Positions 26,443 to 35,565 of a stretch of DNA of 55,220 nucleotides are shown here, piece by piece; position 1 is the first letter of the stretch, and every line of letters starts with the position of its first letter. The notes beneath the pieces were generated by a model. It did no database searches. It saw only the letters and a program-made list of their open reading frames with translations, and was not told the origin of the DNA. The stretch is from SIG565 sp045651765 (GTDB lineage: Bacteria > Bacillota > Clostridia > Oscillospirales > Acutalibacteraceae): contig JAZRSY010000005.1 in NCBI GenBank assembly GCA_045651765.1, positions 1 through 55,220 on the forward strand, written 5' to 3'. A program made the position numbers and the translations under genes.

Positions 26443-29043
26443 TTAAATTGATTTTGCCTTTTCGGCCAAATTATATAAAATCTTCATGGCCTCTATAGGT
26501 GTTAGGGTGTCAACATCTATAGATTTTAGTTCGTTATAAATATCCTCGGCCGCAAGGCTTTCAAGCGGTATTTGAGAATTCTGTGCGGTAGGTGCGGTTT
26601 TATAATGCACCACACCGTTTTCGTTAATTTCTTTTAAAACGGCTTTAGCCCGTGTAATTATGCTTTCGGGCACACCGGCTAATTTTGCAACCTCTATACC
26701 ATAACTTTCGTCGGCACCACCGGGAACAATGCGCCTTAAAAAGATAATATCATCGCCACGTTTTTTAACGGCAATATTGTAATTCTTAACACCTTCGCAT
26801 TTGCTTTCAAGCTCGGTTAGTTCGTGGTAGTGTGTTGCAAAAAGGGTTTTGGCACCCAAGGTTTTTTTGTTGGCGGCAAACTCTAACACCGCCTTGGCAA
26901 TAGACATACCGTCGAAAGTGGAGGTGCCCCTGCCAATTTCGTCTAAAATTAAAAGACTGTTTTTGGTGGCGTATTTAACAATATTGGCAACCTCGTTCAT
27001 TTCTATCATAAAGGTGGATTGCCCCGAGGCTAAATCGTCCGATGCGCCAACCCTTGTGAACACGGCATCTACCACGCACATATTGGCCGACTGTGCCGGC
27101 ACAAAACAGCCAATTTGGGTTAAAATTGCAATTATTGCAACCTGTCGCATATATGTCGATTTACCCGCCATGTTCGGCCCTGTAATTACGGCGCAACGGT
27201 TATCTTTTAAATCCAAATATGTGTCGTTAGAAACGAATGGGGTTTTAATAACCTTTTCTACAACGGGGTGGCGGCCGGCCTTGATGTTAATAATACCGTT
27301 AGTATTAATAACAGGTCTGCAATAAGAATTAGCAAGCGAAACCTCGGCAAAGGAGCACAAAACATCTAACCTGGATATAGCCGCGGCCGATTGTTGTATG
27401 CGCTCTATTTGCTCGGCTGTTTTTTTGCGGATTTGGGTAAAAATTTCATATTCCAAGGCCGCTATGCGCTCGCTGGCGCCCAACACCCTGGATTCAATTT
27501 TCTTAAGTTCTTCGGTTATGTAGCGTTCGCAGTTAGTAAGGGTTTGCTTGCGAATATAGGTTTCGGGCACCTTGTCTAAAAACGAATTTGTAACCTCTAT
27601 GTAATAGCCAAAAACCTTATTATAACGGATTCTTAAATTTTTAATGCCTGTTTTTTCGCGTTCTTGGGCCTCAATATTGGTTATGTAGCCCGTGCCGTTT
27701 TTAACAACGCCACGCAATTCATCTAATTCAAAATTATAACCATCGCGTATAATTCCACCCTCCCTAACCGAGAACGGTGGTTCTTCAACAATGGCGGAGT
27801 TAATTAAATTTAAAATATCGGGCAAGGTGTCAATATTCCCGTTAATTTCGTTAAGGGCTTTACATTCGGCACTGCCAAGCAATTCTTTTATAGCAGGAAA
27901 AACCTCTAACGTAGAGGCAATAGCCCTTAAATCCCTGCCACCTGCCGAGCCCGAAACAACCCTTGTTATAAGGCGTTCTAAATCGCGCACTAAGGTTAAA
28001 TTATTAATAATTTCGCCCCTGACAAAAGCGTTTGACAACAGCTCTTGTGTGGCATTTTGGCGTTTTTCAATTTCGGCAATGTTCATAAGCGGTTTTTCTA
28101 TCCAACTTTTCATAAGTCGTCTGCCCATTGCCGTTTTGGTTTTATCTAACACCCAGAAAATAGAGCCTTTTTTAGATTTAAACCGCATGGTTTCGGTAAG
28201 TTCAAGGTTTTTAAGCGAGGTTAAATCTATTTTCATGAACTGGTCTTCGGTGTATAAATCCACCTTTGTTACCGATGTTTTATTATTAACGGCGGTTTCG
28301 GTTAAATAGTTTATAGAAGCACCTAATGCTGCTGCCGCAGGACTTAAAGGCTCTACGCCCATTTTTTTAATGCTAACGGCGTTAAAATGGCTTAAAATTA
28401 ACGGCTCAGTTTTAGTTATGTCAAAACAATCCACTTCACGAATGGTTAAAACACAACCTATTCTGTTACCTAAATAATCGGTAATTTTGTTAAAGTTTTC
28501 AATATCTTTGGTGGTAATAATTTCTCGGGGGTTAAACTTTGCAAGCTCGTCCACCACCCTTTTTTGAGTGTTTTCACCACAAATATCGGTGGCCTGCAGC
28601 TCACCTGTAGAGGCATCCGTAAAGCATAGACCAAAGCCTTCTGGGGATATTTTTATTGCGCACAAATAGTTGTTCTTGCCTTCATCAAGCATAGAGCTAT
28701 CCTGCACTGTGCCGGGGGTAATTATTCGAACAACCTCCCTTTTCACAATGCCTTTGGCGGCGGCAGGGTCTTCAACCTGTTCGCAAATGGCAATTTTATA
28801 GCCGCGCTCTACAAGTTTGGCGATGTAGCCTTCGCAACTGTGGTAGGGCACTCCGCACATAGGGGCGCGTTCTTCCAAGCCGCAGTCTCGGCCCGTAAGC
28901 ACAAGTTCCAGCTCTTCCGACGCTAACTTGGCATCTTCAAAAAACATCTCGTAAAAATCGCCCAGTCTAAAAAACAGAATACAATCTTCGTAGTTGCTTT
29001 TTATCTCTAAATACTGCCTCATCATAGGCGACAATTCAGCCAT
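26443..29043 (-). CDS. mutS: DNA mismatch repair protein MutS
   Basis: The 866-residue protein starts MAELSPMMRQYLEIK and contains the mismatch-sensing FYEMF wedge at about residues 27-31 (GDFYEMFFEDA). The Walker A motif is GPNMAGKSTYMRQ and the Walker B is LLILDEIGRGTSTFDG, followed by FATHYHELT. Full family length. Confidence 0.98.
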   Translation of the reverse strand: MAELSPMMRQYLEIKSNYEDCILFFRLGDFYEMFFEDAKLASEELELVLTGRDCGLEERAPMCGVPYHSCEGYIAKLVERGYKIAICEQVEDPAAAKGIVKREVVRIITPGTVQDSSMLDEGKNNYLCAIKISPEGFGLCFTDASTGELQATDICGENTQKRVVDELAKFNPREIITTKDIENFNKITDYLGNRIGCVLTIREVDCFDITKTEPLILSHFNAVSIKKMGVEPLSPAAAALGASINYLTETAVNNKTSVTKVDLYTEDQFMKIDLTSLKNLELTETMRFKSKKGSIFWVLDKTKTAMGRRLMKSWIEKPLMNIAEIEKRQNATQELLSNAFVRGEIINNLTLVRDLERLITRVVSGSAGGRDLRAIASTLEVFPAIKELLGSAECKALNEINGNIDTLPDILNLINSAIVEEPPFSVREGGIIRDGYNFELDELRGVVKNGTGYITNIEAQEREKTGIKNLRIRYNKVFGYYIEVTNSFLDKVPETYIRKQTLTNCERYITEELKKIESRVLGASERIAALEYEIFTQIRKKTAEQIERIQQSAAAISRLDVLCSFAEVSLANSYCRPVINTNGIINIKAGRHPVVEKVIKTPFVSNDTYLDLKDNRCAVITGPNMAGKSTYMRQVAIIAILTQIGCFVPAQSANMCVVDAVFTRVGASDDLASGQSTFMIEMNEVANIVKYATKNSLLILDEIGRGTSTFDGMSIAKAVLEFAANKKTLGAKTLFATHYHELTELESKCEGVKNYNIAVKKRGDDIIFLRRIVPGGADESYGIEVAKLAGVPESIITRAKAVLKEINENGVVHYKTAPTAQNSQIPLESLAAEDIYNELKSIDVDTLTPIEAMKILYNLAEKAKSI

Positions 29044-29077
29044 TTTGTTCCCCCGTCCCCCTTATTTTAGCGAATTA

Positions 29078-29485
29078 TTAATGACAACCCGAACAACCCG
29101 AGCAGTTGCCCGAGCAGGATGAAACATCACAGGTTTCAGGGTCTTTGCCCTGAGCACACATCATAATAATGCTGTTAACATCGCTAAGCAACTTGTCCAT
29201 TCCGGCCTTTGCGTTGTTAAATTCAACCATTAACGGATTTTTAATAATTTCATCATACAAAGCCCTTAATTCATCGTTATAGGCTTTAATTTTTTCTTCA
29301 TTTTTTTCAGAATCTTCTTTAGCAAGCTCGTTATCAAGGTTCATTCTTTTAATATTGAACTCGCTGATTTTAACCTGGAGTTCCTCATTTTCATCGTTCT
29401 TTTTAACGGCTTCGTTATATTTAATATAAGCCTCGTCTGCCTGAATGGCGGCGCCTAATTTTCTTGCTGCTTCAATAACTGACAT
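29078..29485 (-). CDS. YlbF/YmcA-family protein with a cysteine-rich tail
   Basis: The 135-residue protein is an all-helical YlbF/YmcA (DUF964) protein, residues 1-about 110, with a C-terminal tail CDVSSCSGNCSGCSGCH carrying five closely spaced Cys and a His. In Bacillus the RicA/RicF/RicT complex carries Fe-S clusters and affects RNA maturation, and ymcA follows miaB, as this gene does here. The tail suggests its own metal or Fe-S site; that is inference. Confidence 0.88.
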   Translation of the reverse strand: MSVIEAARKLGAAIQADEAYIKYNEAVKKNDENEELQVKISEFNIKRMNLDNELAKEDSEKNEEKIKAYNDELRALYDEIIKNPLMVEFNNAKAGMDKLLSDVNSIIMMCAQGKDPETCDVSSCSGNCSGCSGCH

Positions 29486-29506
29486 AATTTTTTCTCCTTA
29501 AATTTT

Positions 29507-30913
29507 TTATATTAGTGTGCCTTTTGGCCCACCGTTTATACTAGTGATTTTTATGTTAACAAAGCTGCCTATAAGGCTGTTTGGACCATTAAATTCTACA
29601 GCTATGTTGCCATCGGTTTTGGCGATTATTTGGCCGTCTTTGACTAATTCTTCGCAAAGCACTTTGTAGGTCTTGCCTAACATTTCTTGTTCTAATTCTT
29701 TGCCTATTGGCTCTTGGGTTAACAATAATTCATTAAACCATTTGCCCTTTTCGGCCCTGGAAATATTATCGGGCATGGCCTCAGCCGGAGTACCGGGCCT
29801 GGGCGAGAAAATAAAGGTAAAAAGCGAATTAAACCTAACCTCTTTAATTAAACTTAAGGTTTCGCAAAATTCGGCATAAGTTTCCCCCGGGAAACCCACA
29901 ATAACATCACTTGTAAGGGTAATTCCCGGCATTAAGGCCTTTGCTTTTTTAATTAAATCTAAATAATTCTGCCTGTCGTAATGGCGGTTCATGGCCTTTA
30001 GCACCCTGCTGCTGCCCGACTGAAACGGCAGATGCAGTTGTTTGCAAACCTTGTCGCATTCACTCATTGTAACAAGAAGTTCTTCGGTGCAGTCTTTTGG
30101 GTGCGATGTCATAAACCTTATGCGAAAATCACCCGGAATATCGTTAATTTTTCGTAAAAGACCCGCAAAGTTAATATCTTCGTTAAGTCCCTTACCGTAA
30201 GAGTTTACGTTCTGGCCCAAAAGGGTTATATCCTTTATGCCCGACGCCACCATTTCTTTAGCCTCTTTAATAATTTGGGCACTGGCCCTTGAGCGTTCAC
30301 GGCCACGAACATACGGCACTATGCAATAGGTGCAAAAATTATTGCAGCCATACATAATGGGCAGCCACCCTTTAACGCTTTTATCACGCAAAACGGGCAT
30401 ACCCTCTACAATTTCGGTAACGGTGGTGGAACGTTCAAAAATTCTGCCTGAGCCGCTAAGCCTTTTATAAATAAATTCGGGCAGACGGTGAATGTTGTGT
30501 GTGCCAAAAACAATATCAACATACGGGTAACTTTTTTTAATTTTATTGGCCACAATTTCTTGTTGGGCCATGCAGCCGCTAACCGCCAAAATAATGTTTT
30601 TACGTGCAGCCTTTAATTTTTTTATGGTACCAATGTTGCCATAAACTCTGTCTTCTGCGTGCTCGCGCACAGCGCAGGTGTTAAACAAAATAAAATCGGC
30701 TTCTTCGACATTTTCGGTTATTTCATACCCCATTGCCTTAAGCATTCCTTTAAAATGCTCGGAATCGCTAACATTTTGTTGGCAACCAAAGGTGTTAACA
30801 CAGGCCTTTGGGGCGCCGTATATGTTTTCGAGCAACGGTTTTGCCTTTTCAATGTAAACTTGTTGCTCGTTAAAAATAGCATAATCTTGCATTAAATTAA
30901 CACATACTCCCAT
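29507..30913 (-). CDS. miaB: tRNA-2-methylthio-N6-dimethylallyladenosine synthase
   Basis: The radical-SAM methylthiotransferase has the N-terminal cluster domain (CVNTFGCQQNVSDSE, three Cys), the radical-SAM CNNFCTYCIVPYVRGRE motif and a C-terminal TRAM domain. It modifies i6A37 made by MiaA. The start is not certain: the ATG at 30913 has little upstream ribosome site, and another ATG lies at 30892. It is the first gene of a 14-gene same-strand run. Confidence 0.95.
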   Translation of the reverse strand: MGVCVNLMQDYAIFNEQQVYIEKAKPLLENIYGAPKACVNTFGCQQNVSDSEHFKGMLKAMGYEITENVEEADFILFNTCAVREHAEDRVYGNIGTIKKLKAARKNIILAVSGCMAQQEIVANKIKKSYPYVDIVFGTHNIHRLPEFIYKRLSGSGRIFERSTTVTEIVEGMPVLRDKSVKGWLPIMYGCNNFCTYCIVPYVRGRERSRASAQIIKEAKEMVASGIKDITLLGQNVNSYGKGLNEDINFAGLLRKINDIPGDFRIRFMTSHPKDCTEELLVTMSECDKVCKQLHLPFQSGSSRVLKAMNRHYDRQNYLDLIKKAKALMPGITLTSDVIVGFPGETYAEFCETLSLIKEVRFNSLFTFIFSPRPGTPAEAMPDNISRAEKGKWFNELLLTQEPIGKELEQEMLGKTYKVLCEELVKDGQIIAKTDGNIAVEFNGPNSLIGSFVNIKITSINGGPKGTLI

Positions 30914-30934
30914 TTTAATAAATTATACTAAGAT

Positions 30935-30963
30935 ATTATACTATAAGTTTTATATATAATCAA
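30935..30963 (-). promoter_or_regulatory. Promoter of the miaB-to-tkt gene run
   Basis: Minus strand TTGATT, 17 bases and TATAAT lie about 20 bases before the miaB ATG. It is the only clear strong promoter seen ahead of the fourteen genes. Confidence 0.75.
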
Positions 30964-30994
30964 GAGCAACGGCGCATTATTTTGCAAAAAATAA

Positions 30995-31023
30995 TTGAAT
31001 AATTTAATGAAATTTGCTAAAAT
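30995..31023 (+). promoter_or_regulatory. Flavodiiron gene promoter
   Basis: TTGAAT, 17 bases and TAAAAT with an extended TGC before the -10. In the leader, GCACTT and AAGTGC form a small hairpin at about 31038-31054. Confidence 0.75.
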
Positions 31024-31110
31024 AGACACAAAAGGCGCACTTGTAAAAAAGTGCTATATTTTACTCATTTTAAGCAATACTAATTTTATGAATTTTTAAG
31101 GAGAACGGCT

Positions 31111-32886
31111 ATGCAAATTTCAAAAAATATTAAATACGTTGGTGTTTTCGACTCTGATTTAGACCTTTTTGAAGGTCAATATGTGGTTCCAAACGGTATA
31201 AGTTATAATTCTTACGTTATTTTAGATGAAAAAATCGCCGTTACCGACACCGTAGATGCCCGCTTTACAAACGAATGGCTTAACAATATTAAGTCCGCCT
31301 TGTGTGGTCGCAAGCCCGATTATTTAATAATTCACCATATGGAGCCCGACCATTCGGCCAATATTCAAAGCTTTATTAATACCTACCCAAACGCAGTCAT
31401 AGTTTCTTCCGCCAAGGCCTTTAAAATGATGGAGCAATATTTCGGCTCTGATTTTAAATTCGAAAGTATTATGGTAACCAATGGCGACACCTTAAATCTT
31501 GGCGAAACCACCCTTACTTTTTACGCTGCCCCCATGGTGCATTGGCCCGAGGTTATGGTTTCATATGACGAAACCAACAACATTTTATTCTCGGCCGATG
31601 CCTTCGGAAAATTCGGTTCTACCGCCAAAAACGAACCTTGGGAGGATGAAGCCGCAAGATATTATTTTGGCATAGTTGGAAAATACGGAACTCAGGTTCA
31701 AAGTCTGCTTAAAAAATTGGGCGGGTTAAAAATTAATAAAATTTGCCCACTTCACGGCCCTGTGTTATCCGAAAATATAGAACATTATGTAAACCTATAC
31801 AATAATTGGTCTTCTTATGTTTCTTGCACCGACGGTGTGCTGATTGCCTATACCTCGGTTTACGGCAACACCAAAAAAGCGGTTATGCAACTGGCCGAAT
31901 TATTAAAGGCCGGCGGTTGCAAAAATGTAAAAATATGCGATTTAGCCCGAACCGATATTTATGAAGTTGTATCCCTTGCCTTTAGGTTTAATAAATTGGT
32001 TCTTGCAACCACCACATATAACAACGGTATTTTCCCTTTTATGAGGGAATTTTTAAACCACCTGTTAGAGCGTGATTTTCAAAATAAAACGGTGGCTCTT
32101 ATAGAAAACGGCAGTTGGGCACCCACCGCCAATAAAACAATGGCCACAATGCTCGAAAAATGCAAAAACATTAATTTTTGTCAAAATAATGTTACCATTC
32201 TTTCGGCTTTAAACAGTGAAAGTTTTAAAATGTTAGAAAACTTAGCAACCGAACTTACCAAAGATTATACTCAAAAAGAATCCACCGATTTTTCGGCACT
32301 TTTTAATATAGGCTACGGCCTTTATGTTGTTACCAGTAAAACCGATGAACAAAACAACGGCATTATTGTAAACACAGTTTCACAACTTACCAACACGCCA
32401 AACCGCGTTGCCGTTACAATTAGCAAAGATTCTTATTCCCACCACATTATAAAACAAACCGGCAAAATGAATATTAACTGCTTAAACACCAATGCCCCAT
32501 TTGAAATTTTTGAAACTTTTGGTTTTAAAAGTGGCCGCACCACTAACAAATTCCAAGATATTACACCAATATATTCCTCTAACGGTCTTGCAGTGCTGCC
32601 CGACTATATAAACTCTTACCTCTCGCTCGAAACCGAGCAATATATTGACCTTGGCACCCACGGCATGTTTATTTGCCGCATTACCGAAGCTAAAATTATA
32701 AACGAAACCGAATCTATGACTTATGCTTATTATACGCAAAATGTTAAACCGAAACCCGAAACTAAAAATAAAAAAGGTTTTGTTTGTAAAATATGCGGCT
32801 TTGTCTACGAAGGCGACACCCTGCCCGCCGATTTTATTTGCCCGCTTTGCAAACACGGCGCCCAAGATTTTGAAGAAATAAAATAA
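31111..32886 (+). CDS. Flavodiiron protein fused to flavin reductase and rubredoxin domains
   Basis: The 591-residue protein reduces oxygen (or nitric oxide) to harmless products in anaerobes. Residues 1-about 250 are the diiron beta-lactamase-like domain (HHMEPDHSA and a later H in LHGPVLS). About 255-390 is a flavodoxin domain (AYTSVYGNTKKA). About 400-545 is a flavin reductase-like domain (NTVSQLTNTPNRVAVTIS). Residues 553-591 are a rubredoxin-like ribbon with two CxxC pairs. The fusion supplies its own electron chain from a reduced pyridine nucleotide. The start has an AAGGAGA site. Confidence 0.93.
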   Translation: MQISKNIKYVGVFDSDLDLFEGQYVVPNGISYNSYVILDEKIAVTDTVDARFTNEWLNNIKSALCGRKPDYLIIHHMEPDHSANIQSFINTYPNAVIVSSAKAFKMMEQYFGSDFKFESIMVTNGDTLNLGETTLTFYAAPMVHWPEVMVSYDETNNILFSADAFGKFGSTAKNEPWEDEAARYYFGIVGKYGTQVQSLLKKLGGLKINKICPLHGPVLSENIEHYVNLYNNWSSYVSCTDGVLIAYTSVYGNTKKAVMQLAELLKAGGCKNVKICDLARTDIYEVVSLAFRFNKLVLATTTYNNGIFPFMREFLNHLLERDFQNKTVALIENGSWAPTANKTMATMLEKCKNINFCQNNVTILSALNSESFKMLENLATELTKDYTQKESTDFSALFNIGYGLYVVTSKTDEQNNGIIVNTVSQLTNTPNRVAVTISKDSYSHHIIKQTGKMNINCLNTNAPFEIFETFGFKSGRTTNKFQDITPIYSSNGLAVLPDYINSYLSLETEQYIDLGTHGMFICRITEAKIINETESMTYAYYTQNVKPKPETKNKKGFVCKICGFVYEGDTLPADFICPLCKHGAQDFEEIK

Positions 32887-32903
32887 TTTTAAGGTATATA
32901 AAA

Positions 32904-33815
32904 ATGATAGATTTTAAACCTATTTGCCCTGAAAGCCGCAATTATTTTAATAAATATTTGTTTTGTGGCACCGAGCGTGGCTGCGAATATTCCTTTGCCA
33001 ACCTGTTTTTATGGGGTAGGCAAAAGGCTGCATTTATTTTCGACCATCTTGTTTTATTTTCGCAGTTCAACCGCCAAACCGTTTATCCGTTCCCCGTGGG
33101 AAACGGCGACAAAAAAACCGTGCTTGACGCCATTATTGCCGATTCCAAAGAACGCGGAATACCTTGCAGAATATCGGGGCTTTTAAAAAATGATAAAGAT
33201 TTATTGGAAAAATTATACCCAAATAAATTTCACTACCACTGCGATATGGGTGGATTCGATTATGTTTACGACATTAACGATTTAGCCGATTTGAAGGGTA
33301 AAAAATACCACTCCAAGCGCAACCACTACAACAAATTTCTGCAAACATTCCCCAATTTTAGAATAGAGGAAATTAATGCTTCAAACACCAACGCCGTTAA
33401 AAAAATGGTTGAGGAATGGTACATTAAAAACGAATCTGAAAACAGTAAAAGTGATTTTTTAATGGAAAAAATAGCCATTAAAAAGGCGCTTGAGAATATG
33501 AAAAACCTTGGCCTTTTTGGATTGGCTCTTTTTAATCAAGATACTGTTTTAGCCATAACCATGGGCAGCAAAATTTCGCACAACACTGTAGATGTGCATT
33601 TTGAAAAAGCTGTCCCGGGGGCCGACGGTGCCTATGCCGCCATAAACTGCGAATTTGCAAAATATATAAGGAACAACATGCCAGAAATTGAATTTTTAAA
33701 CCGAGAAGATGATATGGGAATAGAAGGCCTTAGAAAATCAAAACAAAGCTATAAACCACACCATATGGTTGAAAAATGTTGGGCCTGCTTAAAAGATGAT
33801 GATTATGAATATTAA
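32904..33815 (+). CDS. DUF2156 protein (GNAT-like, LPG synthetase C-terminal type)
   Basis: The 303-residue protein begins FKPICPESRNYFNKYLF and contains GKKYHSKRNHYNKF and FLNREDDMGIEGLRKSKQSYKPHHMVEK, hallmarks of DUF2156, related to the aminoacyl-transferring domain of MprF. No membrane domain is present, so it is a soluble acyl- or aminoacyl-transferase of unknown substrate. The next gene overlaps its end. Confidence 0.88.
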   Translation: MIDFKPICPESRNYFNKYLFCGTERGCEYSFANLFLWGRQKAAFIFDHLVLFSQFNRQTVYPFPVGNGDKKTVLDAIIADSKERGIPCRISGLLKNDKDLLEKLYPNKFHYHCDMGGFDYVYDINDLADLKGKKYHSKRNHYNKFLQTFPNFRIEEINASNTNAVKKMVEEWYIKNESENSKSDFLMEKIAIKKALENMKNLGLFGLALFNQDTVLAITMGSKISHNTVDVHFEKAVPGADGAYAAINCEFAKYIRNNMPEIEFLNREDDMGIEGLRKSKQSYKPHHMVEKCWACLKDDDYEY

Positions 33816-34560
33816 AAATCCTGAAAAAAACCAAATACCCAAACTTAAAAACATTTGGCAAGATGCCTTCGGCGACAGCAACGATTTTATTGATTCATTT
33901 TTTAATGTAGCCTTCAACCCCAAGCGTTGCCGCTGCATTTTTGAAAACGAAAAAATAGTTTCGGTTTTGTACTGGTTTAACTGTGTTCTTGAGTGCCAAA
34001 AAATTGCCTACATTTATGCCGTTGCCACCATTAAAGAGGAGCAAAACAAAGGTTATTCGAGCCATCTTTTAAAAAACACATTAGACCATTTAAAACAAAA
34101 TGGCTACGCCGGTGCAATTTTAGTGCCGGGCAGTGAAAGTCTGTTTAACTTTTATGAAAAGCAAGGCTTTAAAACCACCTGCTTTGTAAACGAGAAAGAA
34201 GTTAAGCCGCAAAGCAAAAAAATAAAAATTAACAAGATTAATAAAACTAATTTTGCATCACTTAGAAAACAATTTCTAAAAACCCAAGACGTAATACAGG
34301 AAGACGAAAATTTAAATTTCTTAGAAACCCAAGTGGATTTTTATGCAGGCGAAAACTTTATTATGGCAGCCAATATAACAGATGGCGTTTTAAACGCCGC
34401 CGAATTTTTAGGGGATACAGAACTTATCCCGCAAATTGTTTTTACCTTGGGTTGTAAAAAAGGTCATGTAAGAACCAAAGGAACCCAAAAACCTTTCGCA
34501 ATGTTTTACCCGCTCACAAAAATAAAAAGCCCAAAATATTTTGGACTTGCATTCGATTAA
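33796..34560 (+). CDS. GNAT-family acetyltransferase
   Basis: The 254-residue protein shows the GNAT acetyl-CoA site IYAVATIKEEQNKGYSSHLLKNTL and the NFYEKQGFK ending of the fold at about residue 125. A second poorly matched half follows, in the manner of Eis-like or two-domain GNATs. Its start overlaps the DUF2156 gene by 20 bases, and several Met codons in a row leave the exact start open. Substrate unknown. Confidence 0.82.
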   Translation: MMIMNIKNPEKNQIPKLKNIWQDAFGDSNDFIDSFFNVAFNPKRCRCIFENEKIVSVLYWFNCVLECQKIAYIYAVATIKEEQNKGYSSHLLKNTLDHLKQNGYAGAILVPGSESLFNFYEKQGFKTTCFVNEKEVKPQSKKIKINKINKTNFASLRKQFLKTQDVIQEDENLNFLETQVDFYAGENFIMAANITDGVLNAAEFLGDTELIPQIVFTLGCKKGHVRTKGTQKPFAMFYPLTKIKSPKYFGLAFD

Positions 34561-34588
34561 AAAAACGGCTCAAATTTGAGCCGTTTTT
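34561..34588 (+). terminator. Terminator of the flavodiiron operon
   Basis: AAAAACGGCTCAAA and TTTGAGCCGTTTTT form a perfect stem directly after the stop codon, ending in T residues. Confidence 0.93.
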
Positions 34589-34628
34589 ATATTTTTATGG
34601 ATTATATTTTATATTTTTATAATTTTAG

Positions 34629-35420
34629 TTACAGTAAATAACTTGGCATATCGTTTTTGCGCTTTACATTAGGTCTTGACATGCGAACAGGTTTTGGCGA
34701 GTTATTGCTTTTGGCGTAATCTTTAGGCGATATCCCCGTTTGCCTTTTAAAAGCAGCGGAAAAATAATTTTGGTTATTAAATCCAGTTTGTTCGGACACA
34801 TCGGCAATGCTTAAACCTTGCAGCAAAAGCTCTTTTGCAATGTTAATTTTAAGGCAGGTTAAATACTCGTGCACACCCATGCCTGCATATTTTAAAAATA
34901 TTCTTTTTAAGGTGGAAACGGGTGTATCCAGCAAATTGCTTAATTCCGAAACTGAAATATTACCCCTTGAGTTTTTATTAAGCAGACCTACGGCCTGCGA
35001 AAATATCTTAGTGCCTTTGTTTTCTAGCAGAGCAAACTCAGACGAAAAAGCATTTTCTGTTTCTAAGATAAATAATTGAGCCAATAACGATAATTTATTG
35101 TTATATATATTGTTTTCTATAATAATAGACCTTATTTTTTTTGAAATTATTTTTTCAAAAGAATTATAAAAAACCAAATTATTAAAATTAGCATTGTTGC
35201 CTTTGCTTTTAAAATTAATTGCGGTAAATTTTGAGTTATTTTTAAATGCATTAATATTTACAATGTCATCTGCATTTAGAAGCACCGCTGTATTATCACC
35301 ACAAACAAAGACCCTACCTCCTATTGTAACGGCAATTTCGCCTTCATTTACAATTAATAATACATTTTCACTATTAAAATTCGCCTTATTTTCTTCAATA
35401 ACTGCTCTTATTATTTCCAT
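34629..35420 (-). CDS. AraC-family transcriptional regulator
   Basis: The 263-residue protein has an N-terminal cupin-like sensor part (residues about 1-130) and a C-terminal pair of helix-turn-helices. These are ISVSELSNLLDTPVSTLKRIFLKYAG and LSIADVSEQTGFNNQNYFSAAFKRQTGISPKDY, the standard AraC signature. It lies just past the end of the microcompartment operon with its own promoter, so it could control that operon, but an unrelated role is equally possible. Confidence 0.93.
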   Translation of the reverse strand: MEIIRAVIEENKANFNSENVLLIVNEGEIAVTIGGRVFVCGDNTAVLLNADDIVNINAFKNNSKFTAINFKSKGNNANFNNLVFYNSFEKIISKKIRSIIIENNIYNNKLSLLAQLFILETENAFSSEFALLENKGTKIFSQAVGLLNKNSRGNISVSELSNLLDTPVSTLKRIFLKYAGMGVHEYLTCLKINIAKELLLQGLSIADVSEQTGFNNQNYFSAAFKRQTGISPKDYAKSNNSPKPVRMSRPNVKRKNDMPSYLL

Positions 35421-35492
35421 GCCTATAAATACCGCCTATTTTTATATAAATATTCTTAAAATGAATGTTTTTTATAAATTTAGTTCATTTTT

Positions 35493-35521
35493 AGTATAAC
35501 ATATCACTTTGTATTTGTAAA
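35493..35521 (-). promoter_or_regulatory. Promoter of the AraC-type gene
   Basis: Minus strand TTTACA, 17 bases and TATACT. An inverted repeat AAAATGAA/TTCATTTT (35458-35465 and 35484-35491) lies just downstream in the untranslated leader and could be an autoregulatory site, although the region is AT-rich. Confidence 0.65.
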
Positions 35522-35523
35522 GA

Positions 35524-35558
35524 AAAAAATACCCTGTTAAGAAATAATCTTAACAGGG
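35524..35558 (-). terminator. Terminator of the microcompartment operon
   Basis: Minus strand CCCTGTTAAGA and TCTTAACAGGG form an 11-pair stem followed by TATTTTTTTC, just after the pduL stop codon. Confidence 0.92.
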
Positions 35559-35565
35559 TTTATTG

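Noticed and set aside
35421..35492. AT-rich inverted repeat as a terminator of the AraC gene region
   Set aside because: It lies in the 5' leader, downstream of the promoter, with no GC stem or T run; more likely an operator or chance.
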